From the NCBI RefSeq assembly GCF_910592395.1, contig NC_088314.1:15843998-15907997 (forward strand): a stretch of DNA of 64,000 nt, in the 5' to 3' direction. Each line of letters starts with the position of its first letter. Position 1 is the first letter of the stretch. The position numbers and the translations under genes are program-made. Below are positions 33,301 through 47,200 of this stretch, piece after piece. This DNA is from Lineus longissimus. Lineage: Eukaryota > Nemertea > Pilidiophora > Heteronemertea > Lineidae. Under the pieces are notes generated by a model that worked only from the letters and a program-made list of their open reading frames with translations, did not search any database and was not told the DNA's origin.

Positions 33301-36300
33301 GATACAGATGAGCCTATCATATCGCTATTGCTGCATGTTCAAATGTCGGTGTCCTGGGTATTTTGTGAAGAGGTAGCTCTGACGATTATTTGAGGAAAAT
33401 ATCAGCTTCTTCTGTGCACGTCCGCAGTGACCAGGCCTCGCATGCTATGTATAGCTCAATCGGATGTTGACATGAACTGGTTCCTGTCAGAGTGCACATG
33501 TTCTCAAGGTGAGACTTCGCGGTCAAAATGCTCAAAGAAAAGCCGCAACAGCACCCTATTTTGGTATCAAAATTTAAAATTGTTATCATTTGGCTTTCTC
33601 AAGGTGATAAGTAGAAGTTTATAAAACTATTATTTCACCATCCATGTTAATTGTCAAGTTATAAGGCGGCAAGGTGAAATTTTCAAAATTTTCATCGATG
33701 TACAGGGTGTCTCATGTATTGTGCTGCCCCCATGTTCTCATGACTGAATTACTTGATAACAATGAAAGCTGGCCAGATGTATTCTAGAAGCGACAAGCTA
33801 TTTAGAAATGTATAGGTTTATGTGTGAGAGTGATATACTGCAAGGTCGACAGCCACTTGAACAGGGGTATGCATGAAATGACGTCGCGCCATTTGTGGAG
33901 CCAGGTAGGCCCGGCCATTGCACTGGCTAGTGAGACCTTAATCAAAATACCAAAAAAGTGAAATCATAAAATATGATAATAAATGTCATTTTGAACATCA
34001 TTTGACTTCATCGAATGCATTCGGGTGGATAAAGATGCTTTCATCTCAGTTCATGGACCAAAAAGGCCTCCACAGCTGAGGTGTGCTGTTACTCGAATTC
34101 CCTCTGAATTCCGCTTTCTGAACGAATTTGAAAATGGGTGAAGTGCTGAGTTTGCCTATGATTTTGAATGGATCACCACTGGAAGCTATTCTTGTTGGAC
34201 CTGTCATGTAGGACACCAAAATGTTTGTATCAATCCAGATTTTCATATTTTGTTGTAAAAAGGGGAAATATGAGACTGCATGTTACCATTAATCAAAATA
34301 CCAAAAAAAGTGAAATCATAAAATATGATAATAAATGTCATTTTGAACATCATTTGACTTCATCGAATGCATTCGGGTGGATAAAGATGCTTTCATCTCA
34401 GTTCATGGACCAAAAAGGCCTCCACAGCTGAGGTGTGCTGTTACTCGAATTCTCTCTGAATTCCGCTTTCTGAACGAATTTGAAAATGGGTGAAGTGCTG
34501 AGTTTGCCTATGATGTTGAATGGATCACCACTGGAAGCTATTCTTGTTGGACCTGTCATGTAGGACACCAAAATGTTTGTATCAATCCAGATTTTCATAT
34601 TTTGTTGTAAAAAGGGGAAATATGAGACTGCATGTTACCATTAAGGTCTCACTAGCCAGTTGTGATCAGGTCAACATTGGTCCCCCTTAAAAAAAAAGTT
34701 CTTCAATCTCAGGCGATTACCATGGATACAGATGAGCCTATCATATCGCTATTGCTGCATGTTCAAATGTCGGTGTCCTGGGTATTTTGTGAAGAGGTAG
34801 CTCTGACGATTATTTGAGGAAAATATCAGCTTCTTCTGTGCACGTCCGCAGTGACCAGGCCTCGCATGCTATGTATAGCTCAATCGGATGTTGACATGAA
34901 CTGGTTCCTGTCAGAGTGCACATGTTCTCAAGGTGAGACTTCGCGGTCAAAATGCTCAAAGAAAAGCCGCAACAGCACCCTATTTTGGTATCAAAATTTA
35001 AAATTGTTATTATTTGGCTTTCTCAAGGTGATAAGTAGAAGTTTATAAAACTATTATTTCACCATCCATGTTAATTGTCAAGTTATAAGGCGGCAAGGTG
35101 AAATTTTCAAAATTTTCATCGATGTACAGGGTGTCTCATGTATTGTGCTGCCCCCATGTTCTCATGACTGAATTACTTGATAACAATGAAAGCTGGCCAG
35201 ATGTATTCTAGAAGCGACAAGCTATTTAGAAATGTATAGGTTTATGTGTGAGAGTGATATACTGCAAGGTCGACAGCCACTTGAACAGGGGTATGCATGA
35301 AATGACGTCGCGCCATTTGTGGAGCCAGGTAGGCCCGGCCATTGCACTGGCTAGTGAGACCTTAATCAAAATACCAAAAAAAGTGAAATCATAAAATATG
35401 ATAATAAATGTCATTTTGAACATCATTTGACTTCATCGAATGCATTCGGGTGGATAAAGATGCTTTCATCTCAGTTCATGGACCAAAAAGGCCTCCACAG
35501 CTGAGGTGTGCTGTTACTCGAATTCCCTCTGAATTCCGCTTTCTGAACGAATTTGAAAATGGGTGAAGTGCTGAGTTTGCCTATGATTTTGAATGGATCA
35601 CCACTGGAAGCTATTCTTGTTGGACCTGTCATGTAGGACACCAAAATGTTTGTATCAATCCAGATTTTCATATTTTGTTGTAAAAAGGGGAAATATGAGA
35701 CTGCATGTTACCATTAATCAAAATACCAAAAAAAGTGAAATCATAAAATATGATAATAAATGTCATTTTGAACATCATTTGACTTCATCGAATGCATTCG
35801 GGTGGATAAAGATGCTTTCATCTCAGTTCATGGACCAAAAAGGCCTCCACAGCTGAGGTGTGCTGTTACTCGAATTCTCTCTGAATTCCGCTTTCTGAAC
35901 GAATTTGAAAATGGGTGAAGTGCTGAGTTTGCCTATGATGTTGAATGGATCACCACTGGAAGCTATTCTTGTTGGACCTGTCATGTAGGACACCAAAATG
36001 TTTGTATCAATCCAGATTTTCATATTTTGTTGTAAAAAGGGGAAATATGAGACTGCATGTTACCATTAAGGTCTCACTAGCCAGTTGTGATCAGGTCAAC
36101 ATTGGTCCCCCTTAAAAAAAAAGTTCTTCAATCTCAGGCGATTACCATGGATACAGATGAGCCTATCATATCGCTATTGCTGCATGTTCAAATGTCGGTG
36201 TCCTGGGTATTTTGTGAAGAGGTAGCTCTGACGATTATTTGAGGAAAATATCAGCTTCTTCTGTGCACGTCCGCAGTGACCAGGCCTCGCATGCTATGTA

Positions 36301-39300
36301 TAGCTCAATCGGATGTTGACATGAACTGGTTCCTGTCAGAGTGCACATGTTCTCAAGGTGAGACTTCGCGGTCAAAATGCTCAAAGAAAAGCCGCAACAG
36401 CACCCTATTTTGGTATCAAAATTTAAAATTGTTATTATTTGGCTTTCTCAAGGTGATAAGTAGAAGTTTATAAAACTATTATTTCACCATCCATGTTAAT
36501 TGTCAAGTTATAAGGCGGCAAGGTGAAATTTTCAAAATTTTCATCGATGTACAGGGTGTCTCATGTATTGTGCTGCCCCCATGTTCTCATGACTGAATTA
36601 CTTGATAACAATGAAAGCTGGCCAGATGTATTCTAGAAGCGACAAGCTATTTAGAAATGTATAGGTTTATGTGTGAGAGTGATATACTGCAAGGTCGACA
36701 GCCACTTGAACAGGGGTATGCATGAAATGACGTCGCGCCATTTGTGGAGCCAGGTAGGCCCGGCCATTGCACTGGCTAGTGAGACCTTAATCAAAATACC
36801 AAAAAAAGTGAAATCATAAAATATGATAATAAATGTCATTTTGAACATCATTTGACTTCATCGAATGCATTCGGGTGGATAAAGATGCTTTCATCTCAGT
36901 TCATGGACCAAAAAGGCCTCCACAGCTGAGGTGTGCTGTTACTCGAATTCCCTCTGAATTCCGCTTTCTGAACGAATTTGAAAATGGGTGAAGTGCTGAG
37001 TTTGCCTATGATTTTGAATGGATCACCACTGGAAGCTATTCTTGTTGGACCTGTCATGTAGGACACCAAAATGTTTGTATCAATCCAGATTTTCATATTT
37101 TGTTGTAAAAAGGGGAAATATGAGACTGCATGTTACCATTAATCAAAATACCAAAAAAAGTGAAATCATAAAATATGATAATAAATGTCATTTTGAACAT
37201 CATTTGACTTCATCGAATGCATTCGGGTGGATAAAGATGCTTTCATCTCAGTTCATGGACCAAAAAGGCCTCCACAGCTGAGGTGTGCTGTTACTCGAAT
37301 TCTCTCTGAATTCCGCTTTCTGAACGAATTTGAAAATGGGTGAAGTGCTGAGTTTGCCTATGATGTTGAATGGATCACCACTGGAAGCTATTCTTGTTGG
37401 ACCTGTCATGTAGGACACCAAAATGTTTGTATCAATCCAGATTTTCATATTTTGTTGTAAAAAGGGGAAATATGAGACTGCATGTTACCATTAAGGTCTC
37501 ACTAGCCAGTTGTGATCAGGTCAACATTGGTACCCCTTAAAAAAAAAGTTCTTCAATCTCAGGCGATTACCATGGATACAGATGAGCCTATCATATCGCT
37601 ATTGCTGCATGTTCAAATGTCGGTGTCCTGGGTATTTTGTGAAGAGGTAGCTCTGACGATTATTTGAGGAAAATATCAGCTTCTTCTGTGCACGTCCGCA
37701 GTGACCAGGCCTCGCATGCTATGTATAGCTCAATCGGATGTTGACATGAACTGGTTCCTGTCAGAGTGCACATGTTCTCAAGGTGAGACTTCGCGGTCAA
37801 AATGCTCAAAGAAAAGCCGCAACAGCACCCTATTTTGGTATCAAAATTTAAAATTGTTATTATTTGGCTTTCTCAAGGTGATAAGTAGAAGTTTATAAAA
37901 CTATTATTTCACCATCCATGTTAATTGTCAAGTTATAAGGCGGCAAGGTGAAATTTTCAAAATTTTCATCGATGTACAGGGTGTCTCATGTATTGTGCTG
38001 CCCCCATGTTCTCATGACTGAATTACTTGATAACAATGAAAGCTGGCCAGATGTATTCTAGAAGCGACAAGCTATTTAGAAATGTATAGGTTTATGTGTG
38101 AGAGTGATATACTGCAAGGTCGACAGCCACTTGAACAGGGGTATGCATGAAATGACGTCGCGCCATTTGTGGAGCCAGGTAGGCCCGGCCATTGCACTGG
38201 CTAGTGAGACCTTAATCAAAATACCAAAAAAAGTGAAATCATAAAATATGATAATAAATGTCATTTTGAACATCATTTGACTTCATCGAATGCATTCGGG
38301 TGGATAAAGATGCTTTCATCTCAGTTCATGGACCAAAAAGGCCTCCACAGCTGAGGTGTGCTGTTACTCGAATTCCCTCTGAATTCCGCTTTCTGAACGA
38401 ATTTGAAAATGGGTGAAGTGCTGAGTTTGCCTATGATTTTGAATGGATCACCACTGGAAGCTATTCTTGTTGGACCTGTCATGTAGGACACCAAAATGTT
38501 TGTATCAATCCAGATTTTCATATTTTGTTGTAAAAAGGGGAAATATGAGACTGCATGTTACCATTAATCAAAATACCAAAAAAAGTGAAATCATAAAATA
38601 TGATAATAAATGTCATTTTGAACATCATTTGACTTCATCGAATGCATTCGGGTGGATAAAGATGCTTTCATCTCAGTTCATGGACCAAAAAGGCCTCCAC
38701 AGCTGAGGTGTGCTGTTACTCGAATTCTCTCTGAATTCCGCTTTCTGAACGAATTTGAAAATGGGTGAAGTGCTGAGTTTGCCTATGATGTTGAATGGAT
38801 CACCACTGGAAGCTATTCTTGTTGGACCTGTCATGTAGGACACCAAAATGTTTGTATCAATCCAGATTTTCATATTTTGTTGTAAAAAGGGGAAATATGA
38901 GACTGCATGTTACCATTAAGGTCTCACTAGCCAGTTGTGATCAGGTCAACATTGGTACCCCTTAAAAAAAAAGTTCTTCAATCTCAGGCGATTACCATGG
39001 ATACAGATGAGCCTATCATATCGCTATTGCTGCATGTTCAAATGTCGGTGTCCTGGGTATTTTGTGAAGAGGTAGCTCTGACGATTATTTGAGGAAAATA
39101 TCAGCTTCTTCTGTGCACGTCCGCAGTGACCAGGCCTCGCATGCTATGTATAGCTCAATCGGATGTTGACATGAACTGGTTCCTGTCAGAGTGCACATGT
39201 TCTCAAGGTGAGACTTCGCGGTCAAAATGCTCAAAGAAAAGCCGCAACAGCACCCTATTTTGGTATCAAAATTTAAAATTGTTATTATTTGGCTTTCTCA

Positions 39301-42300
39301 AGGTGATAAGTAGAAGTTTATAAAACTATTATTTCACCATCCATGTTAATTGTCAAGTTATAAGGCGGCAAGGTGAAATTTTCAAAATTTTCATCGATGT
39401 ACAGGGTGTCTCATGTATTGTGCTGCCCCCATGTTCTCATGACTGAATTACTTGATAACAATGAAAGCTGGCCAGATGTATTCTAGAAGCGACAAGCTAT
39501 TTAGAAATGTATAGGTTTATGTGTGAGAGTGATATACTGCAAGGTCGACAGCCACTTGAACAGGGGTATGCATGAAATGACGTCGCGCCATTTGTGGAGC
39601 CAGGTAGGCCCGGCCATTGCACTGGCTAGTGAGACCTTAATCAAAATACCAAAAAAAGTGAAATCATAAAATATGATAATAAATGTCATTTTGAACATCA
39701 TTTGACTTCATCGAATGCATTCGGGTGGATAAAGATGCTTTCATCTCAGTTCATGGACCAAAAAGGCCTCCACAGCTGAGGTGTGCTGTTACTCGAATTC
39801 CCTCTGAATTCCGCTTTCTGAACGAATTTGAAAATGGGTGAAGTGCTGAGTTTGCCTATGATTTTGAATGGATCACCACTGGAAGCTATTCTTGTTGGAC
39901 CTGTCATGTAGGACACCAAAATGTTTGTATCAATCCAGATTTTCATATTTTGTTGTAAAAAGGGGAAATATGAGACTGCATGTTACCATTAATCAAAATA
40001 CCAAAAAAAGTGAAATCATAAAATATGATAATAAATGTCATTTTGAACATCATTTGACTTCATCGAATGCATTCGGGTGGATAAAGATGCTTTCATCTCA
40101 GTTCATGGACCAAAAAGGCCTCCACAGCTGAGGTGTGCTGTTACTCGAATTCTCTCTGAATTCCGCTTTCTGAACGAATTTGAAAATGGGTGAAGTGCTG
40201 AGTTTGCCTATGATGTTGAATGGATCACCACTGGAAGCTATTCTTGTTGGACCTGTCATGTAGGACACCAAAATGTTTGTATCAATCCAGATTTTCATAT
40301 TTTGTTGTAAAAAGGGGAAATATGAGACTGCATGTTACCATTAAGGTCTCACTAGCCAGTTGTGATCAGGTCAACATTGGTACCCCTTAAAAAAAAAGTT
40401 CTTCAATCTCAGGCGATTACCATGGATACAGATGAGCCTATCATATCGCTATTGCTGCATGTTCAAATGTCGGTGTCCTGGGTATTTTGTGAAGAGGTAG
40501 CTCTGACGATTATTTGAGGAAAATATCAGCTTCTTCTGTGCACGTCCGCAGTGACCAGGCCTCGCATGCTATGTATAGCTCAATCGGATGTTGACATGAA
40601 CTGGTTCCTGTCAGAGTGCACATGTTCTCAAGGTGAGACTTCGCGGTCAAAATGCTCAAAGAAAAGCCGCAACAGCACCCTATTTTGGTATCAAAATTTA
40701 AAATTGTTATTATTTGGCTTTCTCAAGGTGATAAGTAGAAGTTTATAAAACTATTATTTCACCATCCATGTTAATTGTCAAGTTATAAGGCGGCAAGGTG
40801 AAATTTTCAAAATTTTCATCGATGTACAGGGTGTCTCATGTATTGTGCTGCCCCCATGTTCTCATGACTGAATTACTTGATAACAATGAAAGCTGGCCAG
40901 ATGTATTCTAGAAGCGACAAGCTATTTAGAAATGTATAGGTTTATGTGTGAGAGTGATATACTGCAAGGTCGACAGCCACTTGAACAGGGGTATGCATGA
41001 AATGACGTCGCGCCATTTGTGGAGCCAGGTAGGCCCGGCCATTGCACTGGCTAGTGAGACCTTAATCAAAATACCAAAAAAAGTGAAATCATAAAATATG
41101 ATAATAAATGTCATTTTGAACATCATTTGACTTCATCGAATGCATTCGGGTGGATAAAGATGCTTTCATCTCAGTTCATGGACCAAAAAGGCCTCCACAG
41201 CTGAGGTGTGCTGTTACTCGAATTCCCTCTGAATTCCGCTTTCTGAACGAATTTGAAAATGGGTGAAGTGCTGAGTTTGCCTATGATTTTGAATGGATCA
41301 CCACTGGAAGCTATTCTTGTTGGACCTGTCATGTAGGACACCAAAATGTTTGTATCAATCCAGATTTTCATATTTTGTTGTAAAAAGGGGAAATATGAGA
41401 CTGCATGTTACCATTAATCAAAATACCAAAAAAAGTGAAATCATAAAATATGATAATAAATGTCATTTTGAACATCATTTGACTTCATCGAATGCATTCG
41501 GGTGGATAAAGATGCTTTCATCTCAGTTCATGGACCAAAAAGGCCTCCACAGCTGAGGTGTGCTGTTACTCGAATTCTCTCTGAATTCCGCTTTCTGAAC
41601 GAATTTGAAAATGGGTGAAGTGCTGAGTTTGCCTATGATGTTGAATGGATCACCACTGGAAGCTATTCTTGTTGGACCTGTCATGTAGGACACCAAAATG
41701 TTTGTATCAATCCAGATTTTCATATTTTGTTGTAAAAAGGGGAAATATGAGACTGCATGTTACCATTAAGGTCTCACTAGCCAGTTGTGATCAGGTCAAC
41801 ATTGGTCCCCCTTAAAAAAAAGTTCTTCAATCTCAGGCGATTACCATGGATACAGATGAGCCTATCATATCGCTATTGCTGCATGTTCAAATGTCGGTGT
41901 CCTGGGTATTTTGTGAAGAGGTAGCTCTGACGATTATTTGAGGAAAATATCAGCTTCTTCTGTGCACGTCCGCAGTGACCAGGCCTCGCATGCTATGTAT
42001 AGCTCAATCGGATGTTGACATGAACTGGTTCCTGTCAGAGTGCACATGTTCTCAAGGTGAGACTTCGCGGTCAAAATGCTCAAAGAAAAGCCGCAACAGC
42101 ACCCTATTTTGGTATCAAAATTTAAAATTGTTATTATTTGGCTTTCTCAAGGTGATAAGTAGAAGTTTATAAAACTATTATTTCACCATCCATGTTAATT
42201 GTCAAGTTATAAGGCGGCAAGGTGAAATTTTCAAAATTTTCATCGATGTACAGGGTGTCTCATGTATTGTGCTGCCCCCATGTTCTCATGACTGAATTAC

Positions 42301-43909
42301 TTGATAACAATGAAAGCTGGCCAGATGTATTCTAGAAGCGACAAGCTATTTAGAAATGTATAGGTTTATGTGTGAGAGTGATATACTGCAAGGTCGACAG
42401 CCACTTGAACAGGGGTATGCATGAAATGACGTCGCGCCATTTGTGGAGCCAGGTAGGCCCGGCCATTGCACTGGCTAGTGAGACCTTAATCAAAATACCA
42501 AAAAAGTGAAATCATAAAATATGATAATAAATGTCATTTTGAACATCATTTGACTTCATCGAATGCATTCGGGTGGATAAAGATGCTTTCATCTCAGTTC
42601 ATGGACCAAAAAGGCCTCCACAGCTGAGGTGTGCTGTTACTCGAATTCCCTCTGAATTCCGCTTTCTGAACGAATTTGAAAATGGGTGAAGTGCTGAGTT
42701 TGCCTATGATTTTGAATGGATCACCACTGGAAGCTATTCTTGTTGGACCTGTCATGTAGGACACCAAAATGTTTGTATCAATCCAGATTTTCATATTTTG
42801 TTGTAAAAAGGGGAAATATGAGACTGCATGTTACCATTAATCAAAATACCAAAAAAAGTGAAATCATAAAATATGATAATAAATGTCATTTTGAACATCA
42901 TTTGACTTCATCGAATGCATTCGGGTGGATAAAGATGCTTTCATCTCAGTTCATGGACCAAAAAGGCCTCCACAGCTGAGGTGTGCTGTTACTCGAATTC
43001 TCTCTGAATTCCGCTTTCTGAACGAATTTGAAAATGGGTGAAGTGCTGAGTTTGCCTATGATGTTGAATGGATCACCACTGGAAGCTATTCTTGTTGGAC
43101 CTGTCATGTAGGACACCAAAATGTTTGTATCAATCCAGATTTTCATATTTTGTTGTAAAAAGGGGAAATATGAGACTGCATGTTACCATTAAGGTCTCAC
43201 TAGCCAGTTGTGATCAGGTCAACATTGGTCCCCCTTAAAAAAAAAGTTCTTCAATCTCAGGCGATTACCATGGATACAGATGAGCCTATCATATCGCTAT
43301 TGCTGCATGTTCAAATGTCGGTGTCCTGGGTATTTTGTGAAGAGGTAGCTCTGACGATTATTTGAGGAAAATATCAGCTTCTTCTGTGCACGTCCGCAGT
43401 GACCAGGCCTCGCATGCTATGTATAGCTCAATCGGATGTTGACATGAACTGGTTCCTGTCAGAGTGCACATGTTCTCAAGGTGAGACTTCGCGGTCAAAA
43501 TGCTCAAAGAAAAGCCGCAACAGCACCCTATTTTGGTATCAAAATTTAAAATTGTTATTATTTGGCTTTCTCAAGGTGATAAGTAGAAGTTTATAAAACT
43601 ATTATTTCACCATCCATGTTAATTGTCAAGTTATAAGGCGGCAAGGTGAAATTTTCAAAATTTTCATCGATGTACAGGGTGTCTCATGTATTGTGCTGCC
43701 CCCATGTTCTCATGACTGAATTACTTGATAACAATGAAAGCTGGCCAGATGTATTCTAGAAGCGACAAGCTATTTAGAAATGTATAGGTTTATGTGTGAG
43801 AGTGATATACTGCAAGGTCGACAGCCACTTGAACAGGGGTATGCATGAAATGACGTCGCACCATTTGTGGAGCCAGGTAGGCCCGGCCATTGCACTGGCT
43901 AGTGAGACC

Positions 43910-44261
43910 TTAATCAAAATACCAAAAAAAGTGAAATCATAAAATATGATAATAAATGTCATTTTGAACATCATTTGACTTCATCGAATGCATTCGGGTG
44001 GATAAAGATGCTTTCATCTCAGTTCATGGACCAAAAAGGCCTCCACAGCTGAGGTGTGCTGTTACTCGAATTCCCTCTGAATTCCGCTTTCTGAACGAAT
44101 TTGAAAATGGGTGAAGTGCTGAGTTTGCCTATGATTTTGAATGGATCACCACTGGAAGCTATTCTTGTTGGACCTGTCATGTAGGACACCAAAATGTTTG
44201 TATCAATCCAGATTTTCATATTTTGTTGTAAAAAGGGGAAATATGAGACTGCATGTTACCA
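43910..44261. repeat. contracted unit with one monomer (after X19)
   Basis: Only a single A-type monomer lies between X19 (43193-43909) and X20 (44266). It is the reciprocal deletion type to the three-monomer unit and the only such case in the array. Confidence 0.95.
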
Positions 44262-47200
44262 TTAAGGTCTCACTAGCCAGTTGTGATCAGGTCAACATTG
44301 GTACCCCTTAAAAAAAAAGTTCTTCAATCTCAGGCGATTACCATGGATACAGATGAGCCTATCATATCGCTATTGCTGCATGTTCAAATGTCGGTGTCCT
44401 GGGTATTTTGTGAAGAGGTAGCTCTGACGATTATTTGAGGAAAATATCAGCTTCTTCTGTGCACGTCCGCAGTGACCAGGCCTCGCATGCTATGTATAGC
44501 TCAATCGGATGTTGACATGAACTGGTTCCTGTCAGAGTGCACATGTTCTCAAGGTGAGACTTCGCGGTCAAAATGCTCAAAGAAAAGCCGCAACAGCACC
44601 CTATTTTGGTATCAAAATTTAAAATTGTTATTATTTGGCTTTCTCAAGGTGATAAGTAGAAGTTTATAAAACTATTATTTCACCATCCATGTTAATTGTC
44701 AAGTTATAAGGCGGCAAGGTGAAATTTTCAAAATTTTCATCGATGTACAGGGTGTCTCATGTATTGTGCTGCCCCCATGTTCTCATGACTGAATTACTTG
44801 ATAACAATGAAAGCTGGCCAGATGTATTCTAGAAGCGACAAGCTATTTAGAAATGTATAGGTTTATGTGTGAGAGTGATATACTGCAAGGTCGACAGCCA
44901 CTTGAACAGGGGTATGCATGAAATGACGTCGCGCCATTTGTGGAGCCAGGTAGGCCCGGCCATTGCACTGGCTAGTGAGACCTTAATCAAAATACCAAAA
45001 AAAGTGAAATCATAAAATATGATAATAAATGTCATTTTGAACATCATTTGACTTCATCGAATGCATTCGGGTGGATAAAGATGCTTTCATCTCAGTTCAT
45101 GGACCAAAAAGGCCTCCACAGCTGAGGTGTGCTGTTACTCGAATTCCCTCTGAATTCCGCTTTCTGAACGAATTTGAAAATGGGTGAAGTGCTGAGTTTG
45201 CCTATGATTTTGAATGGATCACCACTGGAAGCTATTCTTGTTGGACCTGTCATGTAGGACACCAAAATGTTTGTATCAATCCAGATTTTCATATTTTGTT
45301 GTAAAAAGGGGAAATATGAGACTGCATGTTACCATTAATCAAAATACCAAAAAAAGTGAAATCATAAAATATGATAATAAATGTCATTTTGAACATCATT
45401 TGACTTCATCGAATGCATTCGGGTGGATAAAGATGCTTTCATCTCAGTTCATGGACCAAAAAGGCCTCCACAGCTGAGGTGTGCTGTTACTCGAATTCTC
45501 TCTGAATTCCGCTTTCTGAACGAATTTGAAAATGGGTGAAGTGCTGAGTTTGCCTATGATGTTGAATGGATCACCACTGGAAGCTATTCTTGTTGGACCT
45601 GTCATGTAGGACACCAAAATGTTTGTATCAATCCAGATTTTCATATTTTGTTGTAAAAAGGGGAAATATGAGACTGCATGTTACCATTAAGGTCTCACTA
45701 GCCAGTTGTGATCAGGTCAACATTGGTACCCCTTAAAAAAAAAGTTCTTCAATCTCAGGCGATTACCATGGATACAGATGAGCCTATCATATCGCTATTG
45801 CTGCATGTTCAAATGTCGGTGTCCTGGGTATTTTGTGAAGAGGTAGCTCTGACGATTATTTGAGGAAAATATCAGCTTCTTCTGTGCACGTCCGCAGTGA
45901 CCAGGCCTCGCATGCTATGTATAGCTCAATCGGATGTTGACATGAACTGGTTCCTGTCAGAGTGCACATGTTCTCAAGGTGAGACTTCGCGGTCAAAATG
46001 CTCAAAGAAAAGCCGCAACAGCACCCTATTTTGGTATCAAAATTTAAAATTGTTATTATTTGGCTTTCTCAAGGTGATAAGTAGAAGTTTATAAAACTAT
46101 TATTTCACCATCCATGTTAATTGTCAAGTTATAAGGCGGCAAGGTGAAATTTTCAAAATTTTCATCGATGTACAGGGTGTCTCATGTATTGTGCTGCCCC
46201 CATGTTCTCATGACTGAATTACTTGATAACAATGAAAGCTGGCCAGATGTATTCTAGAAGCGACAAGCTATTTAGAAATGTATAGGTTTATGTGTGAGAG
46301 TGATATACTGCAAGGTCGACAGCCACTTGAACAGGGGTATGCATGAAATGACGTCGCGCCATTTGTGGAGCCAGGTAGGCCCGGCCATTGCACTGGCTAG
46401 TGAGACCTTAATCAAAATACCAAAAAAAGTGAAATCATAAAATATGATAATAAATGTCATTTTGAACATCATTTGACTTCATCGAATGCATTCGGGTGGA
46501 TAAAGATGCTTTCATCTCAGTTCATGGACCAAAAAGGCCTCCACAGCTGAGGTGTGCTGTTACTCGAATTCCCTCTGAATTCCGCTTTCTGAACGAATTT
46601 GAAAATGGGTGAAGTGCTGAGTTTGCCTATGATTTTGAATGGATCACCACTGGAAGCTATTCTTGTTGGACCTGTCATGTAGGACACCAAAATGTTTGTA
46701 TCAATCCAGATTTTCATATTTTGTTGTAAAAAGGGGAAATATGAGACTGCATGTTACCATTAATCAAAATACCAAAAAAAGTGAAATCATAAAATATGAT
46801 AATAAATGTCATTTTGAACATCATTTGACTTCATCGAATGCATTCGGGTGGATAAAGATGCTTTCATCTCAGTTCATGGACCAAAAAGGCCTCCACAGCT
46901 GAGGTGTGCTGTTACTCGAATTCTCTCTGAATTCCGCTTTCTGAACGAATTTGAAAATGGGTGAAGTGCTGAGTTTGCCTATGATGTTGAATGGATCACC
47001 ACTGGAAGCTATTCTTGTTGGACCTGTCATGTAGGACACCAAAATGTTTGTATCAATCCAGATTTTCATATTTTGTTGTAAAAAGGGGAAATATGAGACT
47101 GCATGTTACCATTAAGGTCTCACTAGCCAGTTGTGATCAGGTCAACATTGGTACCCCTTAAAAAAAAAGTTCTTCAATCTCAGGCGATTACCATGGATAC

